From: Acidobacteriota bacterium
GTDB taxonomy: Bacteria; Acidobacteriota; Vicinamibacteria; Fen-336
Length of the DNA stretch: 54,682 nt
Direction: 5' to 3'
Assembly (NCBI GenBank): GCA_003223555.1
Contig: QHVM01000063.1
Location: 5,639-60,320, forward strand
Shown: positions 17,901 through 26,654 of the stretch, in pieces
Numbering within the stretch: the first letter of the stretch is position 1
Layout: the number at the start of each line of letters is the position of its first letter
Notes under the pieces: generated by a model
What the model was told of the DNA's origin: nothing
What the model saw: only the letters and a program-made list of their open reading frames with translations
Databases searched by the model: none
Made by a program: the position numbers and the translations under genes

Positions 17901-20900
17901 TCGACCGTCGACACGTAGCGCGGCAACAGCGCGCCCAGACTGGCCGCGTCGTACCAGTTCAGCAGGTGGCCCTCGAAGTGCTCGAGGGCCTCCATGGTCG
18001 TGAGCGCCGCCTCGAGCATGTCCGCCATCACCGGGGTGCGGATGAAGCCGAGGTCGTGGGCGGCCAGCGTCGACAGCAGGCCGAGGCCGATGTTGGTCGG
18101 CGAGGTGCGCCGGGCCAGGAAGGGGCCCGGGTCCTCCTGGTAGTTGTCCGGAGGCAGGCCGTGGGTCTCGGCGTCCATGAACGCCTCGAAATACCGCCAC
18201 GTCTTGCGAGCGGCCCGGCGCAGCACGGCCGCGTCGGCCGGCGACAAGGCGATCCGGCGCGGCGGCACCGGCCGGCTCAGCCAGTACGCCGCCAGCGGAG
18301 CGAGGATCCACAGGGGCGCCACCGCGGCGGCGACCGGCGCCGCGCCGGGCCGCATCGACAGCACCAGGCCGAGGACGGCCAGGCCGATGATGGGGCTGGC
18401 GGCCATCCAGGCCACGAAGAGCCGGGCCCGGTCACGCCCGATCAGCCCCGCGGCCCGGGCCGCGGTCGCGGCGGCGGTCTCCCACTCGAGCAGCTTGCGC
18501 TGGGTCACCATCAGGCGAACGACCGTCAGCACGATCGCGTGGAGCATCTCGTAGGCCTGATAGGCGAGGAAGGTCAGGGAGAGGAGCGCGCGGGTGAGCG
18601 CCGTCTCCACGTCCTCCCGGACGCCTTTCAGGAAGACCCGCCACGTCTGCTGCTCGGGCGGGCCGCCCAGCACCTGGAAGAGCAGCGGGAACACCTGGAA
18701 GGCGAGCGCGGCCACGATCGCGAGCGTCCAGGCCACCGGGCGCCCCGGCAGCACCGTCCACGCCGAGCCGAGCAGGGCGAGAGTGGCCGGCGGCACCAGG
18801 CTCCGCCGGAGGTTGTCGAAGATCTTCCACCGCGCGATGAGGGGCAGGCGGTTGCGCTCCAGGCCTTCCCGGGTGCGCACCCACGGGAACAGCCAGCCGA
18901 GGATCTGCCAGTCGCCCCGCACCCAGCGGTGCTGGCGGCGGGCGTGGGCCAGCACGCTGGCCGGGTAATCGTCGACGACCTCGACGTCGGTGACGAGCGC
19001 GGCCCGGGCGTGGACCCCCTCGAACAGGTCGTGGGACAGCAGCGCGTTCTCCGGCACCCGGCCCTCGAGGGCGGCCATGAACGTGTCGACGTCGTAGAGT
19101 CCCTTGCCCGTGTAGATCCCCTCCCCGAACACGTCCTGGTAGGTGTCGGAGACGGCCGTCGTGTAGGGGTCCACGCCGGTGTGGCCGGCATAGACGCGGG
19201 CGAAGAGCGAGCCGGCCGCGCTGGCCATCGTCACGCTGACCCGCGGCTGCAGGATGCCGTAGCCCTCCGTCACCCGGCGCCGCCGGGGGTCGAAGTGGGG
19301 ACGGTTGAGCGGATGGACGATGATCCCGACGAGCTGCCGCGCCGCCTCGCGGGGCAGCCGGGTGTCGCTGTCGAGGGTGATGCAGTAGCGGACCTTCGGG
19401 AGAACCGAGAGGTCGCCCACCTGGAGGTGGAAGCTGGTGTCGGTGGCGCCGCGCAGGAGGCGGTTGAACTCCTCGATCTTCCCCCGCTTGCGCTCCCATC
19501 CCATCCACACGCCCTCGCCCGCGTTCCACTGGCGCACGCGGTGGAAGAGGAAGAAGCGGTCCTTGCGCTCGGGGGCATGGCGAAGGTTCAGCTCCTCGAT
19601 CGCCCGGCGCGCCTCATCGAGCACCTCGGTGTCGTCCGGCATCTCGCGGGCGGGCGCGTCGGCGAAGTCGCTGAGGACCGCGAAGTGGATGTTGGGGTCC
19701 ACGTTCCCCAGGGCCTGGACCTCGAGGTGCTCGACGAGCTCCCGCGCGCCGGCCCGGGTCGTGAGCAGGGCCGGGATGATCACCATCGTGCGCGCGTTCT
19801 CCGGGATCCCCCGCAGCAGCTCCAGCCGGGGGAGCCGGCGCGGGGGCACCAGCGCGGCCAGGACCCGCTGGACGAACGCGATGGCGAGCTCGCTGGCCGG
19901 GAGCAGGGCCAGGAGCATGGCCGCCGCGACCATCCTCCAGCCCGGGGCGCCCGCCCGCACCGCGTACATCCCGGCCAGGTAGACGACGAGGGCGGTGAAG
20001 AGCGCGATGAGTCCCAGATAGGCGGTCGTCGCGTGGGCGAACACGAACCGCCGCAACCGCTGGGGGACGCTCGGGTGGAAGGCGACGTCGGTCTCCAGGT
20101 CGCGCCGGCCCTTGCCGATGAGGTGATGGCCGACGTGGGCGGCCCGGTCCTGGGGACTCTGCTCGGCGGCCTGCCGCGCGCTCTCGACGCACTTCAACGC
20201 CACCCGGAGCTGGGCCTCTCCGGTGCGCTCGGCCAGCTCCTCCACCGCGTGGCGGTAGCGGTCGCGGCTGGCGAAGTCCATGTTCGGGTACACGCCCGCC
20301 GGGTCGCGCTGGAGGACGTTCTCGACGAGGCTCACCCGCTCGAAGTACTCGGCCCAGTCGATCGTGGAGCACAGGCGGAGGCTGGTGACGGTGTTGGCGA
20401 CCGACACCTGGCCGGTGGCCTCGCGCTGGTGCTCGGCGTGGATGGCGTCCTCGGCCGTGATGCCCTGCGCGCTCAGTCGCTCCTCGAGCCGCGTCCGCAG
20501 CTCGGCCGCCCGCGGGCCGTACTCGCGCATGCGCTGCAGGAGCTGGACGACGTAGGCGCTGTGGAGGACCGGAGGCAGGTCGGACAGGGCCCCTTCCGGC
20601 TCCGTCTCCAGCGCGGCGATCGCGCGGTCGGCCGCCTCGCGGTGCCGCCGGCTCTCGAGGGCCTCCTCCGCCAGCAGCCGGAGGTTCTCGATGAGGGTCA
20701 GCTTGAGCATGCTCGGCCAGGCCCACAGCTCGCCGATGGTCAGCGAGGCCACCGACTGATAGGCGACCATGAAGCGGGCGAGCCGGTTGGCGTCGAGACG
20801 CCCGTCGCTGTGACGGATGATGGACAGGGCCATGGCGTAGACACGGGCGGCGCCGGCCATCTCCCGCGACGCGAGCTTGGGCAGCTCCAGGTAGAACTGG

Positions 20901-21229
20901 CGGGGGAGGTTGCGGCGGACCTCGCGGATCTCCGACTCGATCAGGTAGAAGTTGTCGAGCAGCCACTCGGCGGCCGGGGAGATGAACGCCCCCTGGTGGA
21001 CGTCGATGGCGAAGCGCCGGTAAGCCTCGCGGAGGACGTCCGTGTTGTCGGCCAGGCGGGCCAGGAAGGGACGCGCCCCGCGGCCGGGCTTGCGGGCGAG
21101 GGTGTGGCTGGCGGCCAGCGCCTTGGCCTTCTCCTCCAGCCGCTCGACGTTGAGCAGCTCGCCGCGCAGGGGACCGGCCGCCCGGGCCCCGTCCCACCTC
21201 TTCAACCGCGCCAGAAGGCTCGACGCCAA
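14966..21229 (-). CDS. ndvB: Cyclic beta-1,2-glucan synthase (NdvB/ChvB family), N-terminal and glycosyltransferase part
   Basis: This gene makes periplasmic cyclic beta-1,2-glucans from UDP-glucose at the inner membrane. The N-terminal region ([30 protein letters not shown]) is typical of the family. Membrane segments surround the GT84 domain, which shows [11 protein letters not shown] and [10 protein letters not shown] glycoamylase-like domain follows ([30 protein letters not shown]). The protein then continues to NPRFGTVV, where the frame breaks. With the C-terminal part the gene totals about 2855 codons, close to the approximately 2830 residues of ChvB, so only one short segment is missing. 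Start TTG 21229 is chosen for its GGGAGGAG just upstream; GTG 21277 is an alternative. It probably shares a transcript with the upstream membrane protein. Confidence 0.9.
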
Positions 21230-21316
21230 AGGGCTCCTCCCAAGTGTTCCTCCTCGCGCGGGCCCCCGGGTGCGCACACGCCGGCCGCCCGTACCGCGGC
21301 CGGGCCGGGCCGCCGC

Positions 21317-21700
21317 TCAGCTACGCCAGCGGCGCAGCAGCTGCAGGGCCTTGCGGATTCCGCGGAACGCGGCCGCCGCCGCCAGCAGGCGGCCGGCCGA
21401 CGGCAGGACGACGTCCTGCAGGAGGTCGGACGCGCGCTCGATGCGCTCGACCGCCTCCGCGACCAACCCGTCGAGCCGGCGGGCCTGCCCGGCCGCGAGG
21501 TCCGAGACCTCGGCGAAGTTCTGGCTCGCCCGCTCCAGCTCCGCCAGAGCGGGCTGGAGGTCACGCCCCACGCGGTCGGCGAACGCGTCGAGGCGCCGCG
21601 CCGCGCGCAGGCCTTCGCGGGCGACAACCACGAGCGACACGGCCTGGAGGAGCGAGGCGAGGGCGATCACGCCGAGGAGCACCAGGCTCAGCGAGTCCAT
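21317..21700 (-). CDS. Small membrane-anchored coiled-coil protein (DUF948-like)
   Basis: This protein of about 127 residues has one N-terminal membrane helix (LSLVLLGVIALASLLQAVSL). A long amphipathic helix follows with heptad-like spacing (LRAARRLDAFADRVGRDLQPALAELERASQNFAEVSDLA), resembling DUF948 and methyl-accepting-like coiled coils. A basic C-terminus (RKALQLLRRWRS) ends the protein. ATG 21700 is preceded closely by GGGGGG; TTG 21709 is possible. It lies 87 bp upstream of the glucan synthase on the same strand, so it may help organise that envelope enzyme, but this is inference from position only. Confidence 0.7.
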   Translation of the reverse strand: MDSLSLVLLGVIALASLLQAVSLVVVAREGLRAARRLDAFADRVGRDLQPALAELERASQNFAEVSDLAAGQARRLDGLVAEAVERIERASDLLQDVVLPSAGRLLAAAAAFRGIRKALQLLRRWRS

Positions 21701-21786
21701 ACCCCCCAATTATGTCTGCGTTCCTCGCGCGAAGGGACCGGGGACCCGCCCGCGTCAGGGCGATGCCGCCCCTCCCGGCCGGCCCG

Positions 21787-22401
21787 TCACCGCTTTCCTG
21801 CCGCGCCCACCGGCGTCAGACCCAATCGCTGCGCGACCGGCCCCCAGTTCAGGTGCTCGAAGAGCCCGTCGAGGTACTCGGCCTTCCTGGTCTGGTAATC
21901 CGCGAAGTAGGCATGCTCCCAGCAGTCGATGGCCACCAGCACGGTCTGGTTCGGCAGCAGGCCGACGTGGTGCTCGGACTGCACGAGGTTGTGCCGGACG
22001 ACGCCGAAGTTCCAATCGTAGGTCACCAGCACCCAACCGTGGGCCGATTCCGCCATGGCCTTGAGATCGGCGAGGGCGGCGTCCCACGTACCGTGGGCGC
22101 GCTGGGCCTCCTTCTTGAAGGCGGCCGGCGCCTCGCCGCCCTTGGGCCCCAGGTTCTCGAAATACAGCTCGTGGAGCACGGTGCCGTTGTACGCCACCGG
22201 CTCGCGCCGGCGCAGCTCCGAGTACTCGCCGAAGGAGTAGTTGGCCGTCTCGGGGTCGGCTTCCTTCAGGCCGGTCTCGATCTCATTGAGTTTCTTGACG
22301 TACCCCTGGTAGAGGGTGAAGTGTGCCTCGAGCTGCTTCTCGGAGAGGAAGCCGCGGCACTCGGAGATCAGGCGGCGGAAATCCTTGGGTTCATGAGCCA
22401 T
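21787..22401 (-). CDS. Fe/Mn superoxide dismutase family protein
   Basis: The 204-residue product converts superoxide to oxygen and peroxide. The four metal ligands of the family are visible: His27 (EAHFTLYQGY), His77 (GTVLHELYFEN), and Asp159 and His163 in DCWEHAYFADYQ. Sequence around residue 140 (NLVQSEHHVGLLPNQTVLVAID) deviates from textbook enzymes, so it belongs to a divergent clade whose metal cannot be assigned. Start ATG 22401 has GAGGT five bases upstream. It diverges from the XRE/ImmA-like regulator across a region with three TTGACAA-type elements, so control by that regulator is plausible. Confidence 0.9.
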   Translation of the reverse strand: MAHEPKDFRRLISECRGFLSEKQLEAHFTLYQGYVKKLNEIETGLKEADPETANYSFGEYSELRRREPVAYNGTVLHELYFENLGPKGGEAPAAFKKEAQRAHGTWDAALADLKAMAESAHGWVLVTYDWNFGVVRHNLVQSEHHVGLLPNQTVLVAIDCWEHAYFADYQTRKAEYLDGLFEHLNWGPVAQRLGLTPVGAAGKR

Positions 22402-22473
22402 TAGCGACCTCGTTTGATGTTTGATTGCGGACATTGACTTTTTCGTGATCCTATTCGATGCTCCTGCGCGACT

Positions 22474-22479
22474 TGTCAA
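22474..22479 (-). promoter_or_regulatory. Possible -35 element for the SOD gene
   Basis: TTGACA on the minus strand at 22479-22474 is followed by an AT-rich patch (GAATAGGAT) at a roughly suitable distance, about 75 bp before ATG 22401. It matches the TTGACAA half-site found in the facing promoter. The -10 is poor, so this is tentative. Confidence 0.35.
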
Positions 22480-22498
22480 CGGCCTGTAGAGGCGCGTC

Positions 22499-22528
22499 TT
22501 GACAATATCTACGCCCAACAACTATTAT
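22499..22528 (+). promoter_or_regulatory. Sigma70-type promoter of the XRE/ImmA-like gene
   Basis: TTGACA (22499-22504) and TATTAT (22523-22528) are separated by 18 bp, just upstream of the GTG 22547 start. The predicted transcript would be nearly leaderless, matching the lack of a good ribosome-binding site. Confidence 0.7.
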
Positions 22529-22539
22529 TGTCAATAATA
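22523..22539. promoter_or_regulatory. 17-bp palindromic operator over the -10 element
   Basis: TATTATTG-T-CAATAATA is a perfect 8-bp dyad around one base and covers the -10 and start region of the XRE gene. A further 9-bp inverted match, TTGACAATA (22499-22507) with TATTGTCAA (22526-22534), spans the whole promoter. This is the expected arrangement for an autorepressing XRE protein. Confidence 0.65.
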
Positions 22540-22546
22540 AGTCAGC

Positions 22547-23773
22547 GTGGGCGACATGGAATCGAATGAGGCCGTCGGCCAGCGCATCGCCAAGGCCCGC
22601 GAGTTCCTGGGGCTGACGCAGGCGGTCGTGGCGGAAAAGCTCGGCCTGGCCCGTACGACCCAAGTGGCCATCGAGCAGGGCCGGCGGCCGGTCTCGGTGG
22701 CGGAGCTCTATCGCTATGCCGAGGTGCTGAGCCGCCCGGTGGACTACTTCCTCGGGCTGGGCGTCTGGGGCAAGGCGGATTTCCGTCCCCATTTCCGCCT
22801 GATGGCCGACAAGCTCGACGCGATGGCCGTGGGTCCCCCGCGGCGTCCGGGCCGGCCCAAGGGCGCGCCCGAGGCCTCGCCCGAGAAGCTGCTGCTGATG
22901 AACTTCGAGTCGCTGTGCCGGAACTACCTCGAGCTGGAGGAGATCAACGGCCTGCCCCGTACCGCGATGCCCGAGCTGCCGGTGCCGCGCCTGTACTCGG
23001 CCCCGGAGGCCGAGCAGCTCGCGGCCACCGTGCGCGCGCACCTCGACCTCGGCCTCGATGCTCCCATCCGCGACCTGCGCGTGCGTCTCGAGGACACTTT
23101 CGCCTTGCGGGTCTACGTGCTCAGCCAGAGGGGGCGGCTCTCGGCAGCGGCGTTCCACCATCCGGCCATCGGGGGCTCGGTGCTCCTCTCGGAGCGCTCG
23201 GTCCCCCGCATGCGCTTCACCCTCGCCCGGGCCCTCGGGCACCTGCTGGCCAGCCGCGACGAGGTGATGGTCGACGTGCAGGAAGTCCACAAGAAGAGCC
23301 CGGCCGAGGGCTTCGCGGCCGCCTTCGCGTTCGCGTTGCTCATGCCCGCGCGCGGGCTCCGCGAGCGCTTCAGCTCGATGCACAGCGAAGCGAACGAGGT
23401 CAACGACGTGTCACTGCTCTTCCTCGCGCGCACGTTCGGGGTCACGCTGAAGGGCCTGCGGGCCCGGCTCGAATCGCTGAAGCTGTCCTCCCCCGCCACC
23501 CTCAAGCGGATCGACGAGACGATGAAGGAAGCGCGCTCGGAGGCGCCCGGCGAGGTGGACGCCAGCGACCTGCCCGACCAGCCGCGCTGGGAGATGCTGC
23601 CCGAGCGCTACGTCTTCCTGGCGATGCGCGCGTACCGCAAGGAGCTCATCAGCAAGGCCCGGCTCGCCGAGTGCCTGTGCACGACCGAAAACGACACCGC
23701 CTTGCGCCTCCTCCGCTACGTGGCCAGCGTCACCGAGCTGCCCCAGGAAGACGAAGTCACCCGAAGCTCGTGA
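22547..23773 (+). CDS. XRE-family regulator with an ImmA/IrrE-like domain lacking HExxH
   Basis: The 408-residue protein starts with an XRE helix-turn-helix (about residues 8-70, VGQRIAKAREFLGLTQAVVA and the recognition helix TTQVAIEQGRR). The middle resembles the ImmA/IrrE metallopeptidase domain of COG2856 fusions: beta strands DTFALRVYVLSQ, the GGSVLLSERS loop, RFTLARALGHLLAS, and FAAAFAFALLMP. Where active members carry HExxH this one has RALGH (228-232): the first His and the catalytic Glu are replaced and only the distal His remains, so protease activity is unlikely. The C-terminal 100 residues are helical. Start GTG 22547 or ATG 22556. It probably acts as a DNA-binding sensor that represses itself and perhaps the divergent SOD gene. 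Confidence 0.8.
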   Translation: MGDMESNEAVGQRIAKAREFLGLTQAVVAEKLGLARTTQVAIEQGRRPVSVAELYRYAEVLSRPVDYFLGLGVWGKADFRPHFRLMADKLDAMAVGPPRRPGRPKGAPEASPEKLLLMNFESLCRNYLELEEINGLPRTAMPELPVPRLYSAPEAEQLAATVRAHLDLGLDAPIRDLRVRLEDTFALRVYVLSQRGRLSAAAFHHPAIGGSVLLSERSVPRMRFTLARALGHLLASRDEVMVDVQEVHKKSPAEGFAAAFAFALLMPARGLRERFSSMHSEANEVNDVSLLFLARTFGVTLKGLRARLESLKLSSPATLKRIDETMKEARSEAPGEVDASDLPDQPRWEMLPERYVFLAMRAYRKELISKARLAECLCTTENDTALRLLRYVASVTELPQEDEVTRSS

Positions 23774-23774
23774 T

Positions 23775-23965
23775 CCGAATGCGGCGCGCTTCGTTCACCC
23801 GAATGCGGCGCGCTTCGCTCCGCGTTTATCGTCATCAAGCGTCTCGCGCCGGAATGAATCCGGCGCGAGACGACAGAGGAAACGCTCCGCTACGCGCGCC
23901 GGACACTCGTGCCGGAGCGAGAGACGCTCCGCTGCGCGCGCCGAACGCCCGCGCCGGAGAGATCT
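23775..23965. repeat. Cluster of direct and tandem repeats
   Basis: Two 19-bp copies of CCGAATGCGGCGCGCTTCG lie at 23775-23793 and 23799-23817 (24-bp period). After a long hairpin, two 42-bp units follow at 23882-23923 and 23924-23965, each beginning ACGCTCCGCT(A/G)CGCGCGCCG and sharing a GCCGGAG element. Their CGCTCCGCxxCGCGC theme also echoes the first repeats. It fills most of the 215-bp gap after the XRE gene and looks like a dispersed intergenic repeat family rather than coding DNA. Confidence 0.6.
23840..23872. terminator. Long perfect hairpin, terminator-like
   Basis: CGTCTCGCGCCGG (23840-23852) pairs perfectly over 13 bp with CCGGCGCGAGACG (23860-23872) across an AATGAAT loop, 67 bp after the XRE/ImmA stop. 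There is no U-tract, so it may be a Rho-independent-like structure, or part of the repeat element that surrounds it. Confidence 0.5.
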
Positions 23966-23988
23966 GCTGCTAGAATCTCGGTCCACTC

Positions 23989-24504
23989 ATGCCGCGCGAT
24001 CGCCGCTCGCGGTCAACCACGCGCTCGCGCGGCCGCGCCCGGCGGAGGCGGCCCCGCTCCCCCGCGCTCGCGAAGCGGCTCGTGCGGTTCCGCATGGCCA
24101 GCCGCCGGGAAGCGGTCGCGCCGACGGTGGACCGCGTGCTGGCCGCCGCCCTCGACGCGGACCTCAGCGGTGAGCAGCGCGACAACCTCGCGGTGGCGGT
24201 GGCGGAGGCGCTCTCCAACGCGGCCGTGCACGGCAACCGCCTCCACCCCGACCGCGCCGTCCGGGTGATGGTGGTCGTGACGCCGAAGGAATGCGTGGTG
24301 GTGGAGGTCGCCGACGTCGGCCCCGGCTTCGACTCCGGGCAGGTCGGCGACCCCACCCATCCCGCCCGCGTCCTCATGCCCGGCGGCCGGGGGATCTTCC
24401 TCATGCGGCAGCTCGTCGACCGCGTCGAGTACAACGAGGTCGGCAATCGGGTGAGGCTGACCGTCGAGCGCCGGCCGGCCCGCCCCGGCAAGGCCACGGC
24501 CTGA
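23989..24504 (+). CDS. Serine-protein kinase/anti-sigma regulatory factor (RsbW-like, HATPase_c_2)
   Basis: The protein has 171 residues with a very basic 30-residue lead ([13 protein letters not shown]). The GHKL ATPase fold of RsbW/SpoIIAB-type factors follows: N-box EALSNAAVHGN (73-83), G1 box ADVGPGFD (108-115) and G2 region GGRGIFLMRQLVD (132-144). Such proteins bind a sigma factor or phosphorylate an anti-anti-sigma partner in partner-switching. No STAS partner or sigma gene is nearby, so the target is unknown. The downstream SGNH-HEAT gene begins 16 nt later and is likely cotranscribed. The ATG at 23989 has no visible ribosome-binding site. Confidence 0.85.
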   Translation: MPRDRRSRSTTRSRGRARRRRPRSPALAKRLVRFRMASRREAVAPTVDRVLAAALDADLSGEQRDNLAVAVAEALSNAAVHGNRLHPDRAVRVMVVVTPKECVVVEVADVGPGFDSGQVGDPTHPARVLMPGGRGIFLMRQLVDRVEYNEVGNRVRLTVERRPARPGKATA

Positions 24505-24520
24505 CGCGTCGTCTCCTCGC

Positions 24521-26635
24521 GTGAGCGACCGACGGCCCCGCGCCCGGCTGGCCGCCCTCGGGCAGAACCTCCTGCTGAGCGCGGGGACGGTGGCGGTGGT
24601 CCTCGGCGCCGCCGAAGGCCTCTGCCGGCTCATCGAGCGCACGCGCCCCGCGCCGCCGCCGGTCGCGGAGTACATCACCGATTGGGGCGGGTCCGAGTTC
24701 GTGACGCTGAAGTCGGCGGCCAGCGGGTGGCCGCCCTGGGAGGATTACAACAGCGACGGGATGCGCGACCGGGAGCACGCGCTCGAGAAGCCGTCCGGCG
24801 TGCGGCGCCTGGCGTGCCTGGGCGACAGCGTGACCCTCGGCTACGGGATCCGGCCGCATGAGGCGTGGCCCCAGGTGCTGCAGGACCTGCTCGCCGAGCG
24901 GGGCCAGCGATGGGAGGTCTTCAACGTCGCCTTCGGCGGCTGGTCGACGCGCCAGGAGCTGATCGCCTATCGCCGGGTGGCCCGCAAGTACCGTCCCGAC
25001 CAGGTCCTGCTCGGCGTCTGCCTGAACGACATCCCGGAGATGCAGAACAACCTCAGCCGCCCGCCGCGGCTCGTCCAGGCGCTCTACGGGCGCTCGGCCC
25101 TCGTGCGCACGGTCGTGGGAGCGCAGCGGCGCGAGATCGCCAGCGTCGAGGAGCTGTTCCGCGCGCCCGGCTCGGCCAAAGTGCGCGACGCCTTCGGGCG
25201 GACCTTCGCCGACATCCGGACGCTCTCCGCCGACGTGCGCGCCGCCGGCGGCCGGCTGGCCGTCGTCGTCTTCCCGTTCCGCTTCCAGCTCCTCCCCGGG
25301 GCGCCGCCGCCTTCCGCGCAGCGCGAGATCGGCCGGTTCTGCGCCGCCGAGGGCCTCCCGTTCCTCGACCTGCTCCCGGCCTTGCGCGAGCTGGGGGAGG
25401 CTGCCTTCATCGATTACGACCACTTCTCACCCGGCGGAGCGCGGCACGTCGCCGAAGCCATCGCCGACTCCGGCCTGGTCGACCTGGAGGAGGGCCGGCC
25501 GGCGCCTGGACGCGAGGCCTCGCCTCGCTACCCAACGGCTTCCTCCGCCGCCGGAAAGCCGGTCGCCGCGCTGCTCGGCGCGCTGCGCGCGGTGGATGCG
25601 CGCGAGCGGGCCGCGGCCGCCCGCGCGCTCGGCAACCGGGCCGCGGAGCCGGAAGCGGCCGTGCCCGCCCTGGCCGCCATGCTCGGGGACGCGGCGCCCG
25701 AGGTGCGCGCCTCGGCGGCATGGGGGCTGGGCGGCTTCGGGCCGGCGGCCGCAGCGGCCGTCCCGCGCCTCGTCACGACCCTGGCCGACGAGAGCGCGGC
25801 CGCTCGCGCCGGGGCGGCCTGGGCGCTGGGCCAGGTCGGCGCGGCTGCGCGTCCGGCGGCCGGCCCGCTCGTGAGCCGGCTCGACGACGAGGACGAGAGC
25901 GTGCGCTGGCGAGCCGGCGAGGCGCTGGCCGTGGTGGGTCCCGACCCGTCGACCTGCCTCGAGCCGCTGCGCCGGATCACCGCCGATCCGCTCAGCCGTG
26001 GCCGGGCGGGCGCGGCGTGGGCGCTCGGCCGGCTGGGGGAGGCGGCGGCTCCGGCGGTGCCGGCTCTCGTCTCGGCTCTCGGCGATTCCCGCGCCGACGT
26101 GCGCGCGCGAGCGGCCTGGGCGCTCGGCCGCATCGGGCCCGCCGCCGCGCCCGCCGTCCTTGAGCTGGTCCGCATGATGGGAGATCCGGACAACGGCTGG
26201 CGGGCCGTCGACGCCCTGGGCGGCATCGGACCCGCCGCCGCGGTGGCCGTGGGCCCGCTCGCGGAGGCGCTCACCCATCCCAGCGGCGGCATGCGATGGC
26301 GGGCCGCGCAGGCCCTCGGCGGCCTGGGCGAGGCGGCGCGACCCGCCACTCCCGCGCTCGTCCGCGCGCTCGACGACCCGGAGGGCAACGTGCGCCTGGC
26401 CGCGGCGCGAGCGCTCGCCCGCACGAGCGCCGACGCCCCCCGCGCGCGCCCCGCCCTCCTGCGCGTCCTCGGCGATCCGGACAGCCGCGTCCGGGCGGCG
26501 GCCGCGCGGGCGCTGCATCGGCTCGGCCCCGACGCGGCCACCGAGCAGGCCCTCGCCGACCGCGCGCGCAGCGACCCCGACGCGACGGTGCGGGCGGAGG
26601 CCCGCCGGGCGCTGAAGCCGCCCGGCCGGCCTTGA
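24521..26635 (+). CDS. SGNH/GDSL hydrolase fused to a HEAT-repeat domain
   Basis: This 704-residue protein has a hydrophobic N-terminal segment (about 14-33), making it membrane-anchored with the rest probably outside the cytoplasm. The SGNH hydrolase domain shows GDSV (101-104, nucleophile Ser103), LND (168-170) and DYDHFSP near residue 300 (catalytic Asp and His). It resembles acyl-esterases and acyltransferases acting on polysaccharides. From about residue 345 to the end there are ten or more short helical repeats of PBS-lyase/HEAT type (ARAAAAWALGxxGxAAxPAVPALVxxLxD). HEAT arrays mediate protein contacts. Start GTG 24521. The fusion is unusual and the substrate is unknown. Confidence 0.85.
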   Translation: MSDRRPRARLAALGQNLLLSAGTVAVVLGAAEGLCRLIERTRPAPPPVAEYITDWGGSEFVTLKSAASGWPPWEDYNSDGMRDREHALEKPSGVRRLACLGDSVTLGYGIRPHEAWPQVLQDLLAERGQRWEVFNVAFGGWSTRQELIAYRRVARKYRPDQVLLGVCLNDIPEMQNNLSRPPRLVQALYGRSALVRTVVGAQRREIASVEELFRAPGSAKVRDAFGRTFADIRTLSADVRAAGGRLAVVVFPFRFQLLPGAPPPSAQREIGRFCAAEGLPFLDLLPALRELGEAAFIDYDHFSPGGARHVAEAIADSGLVDLEEGRPAPGREASPRYPTASSAAGKPVAALLGALRAVDARERAAAARALGNRAAEPEAAVPALAAMLGDAAPEVRASAAWGLGGFGPAAAAAVPRLVTTLADESAAARAGAAWALGQVGAAARPAAGPLVSRLDDEDESVRWRAGEALAVVGPDPSTCLEPLRRITADPLSRGRAGAAWALGRLGEAAAPAVPALVSALGDSRADVRARAAWALGRIGPAAAPAVLELVRMMGDPDNGWRAVDALGGIGPAAAVAVGPLAEALTHPSGGMRWRAAQALGGLGEAARPATPALVRALDDPEGNVRLAAARALARTSADAPRARPALLRVLGDPDSRVRAAAARALHRLGPDAATEQALADRARSDPDATVRAEARRALKPPGRP

Positions 26636-26654
26636 CCCGCTCGCCTCGGGCGCG

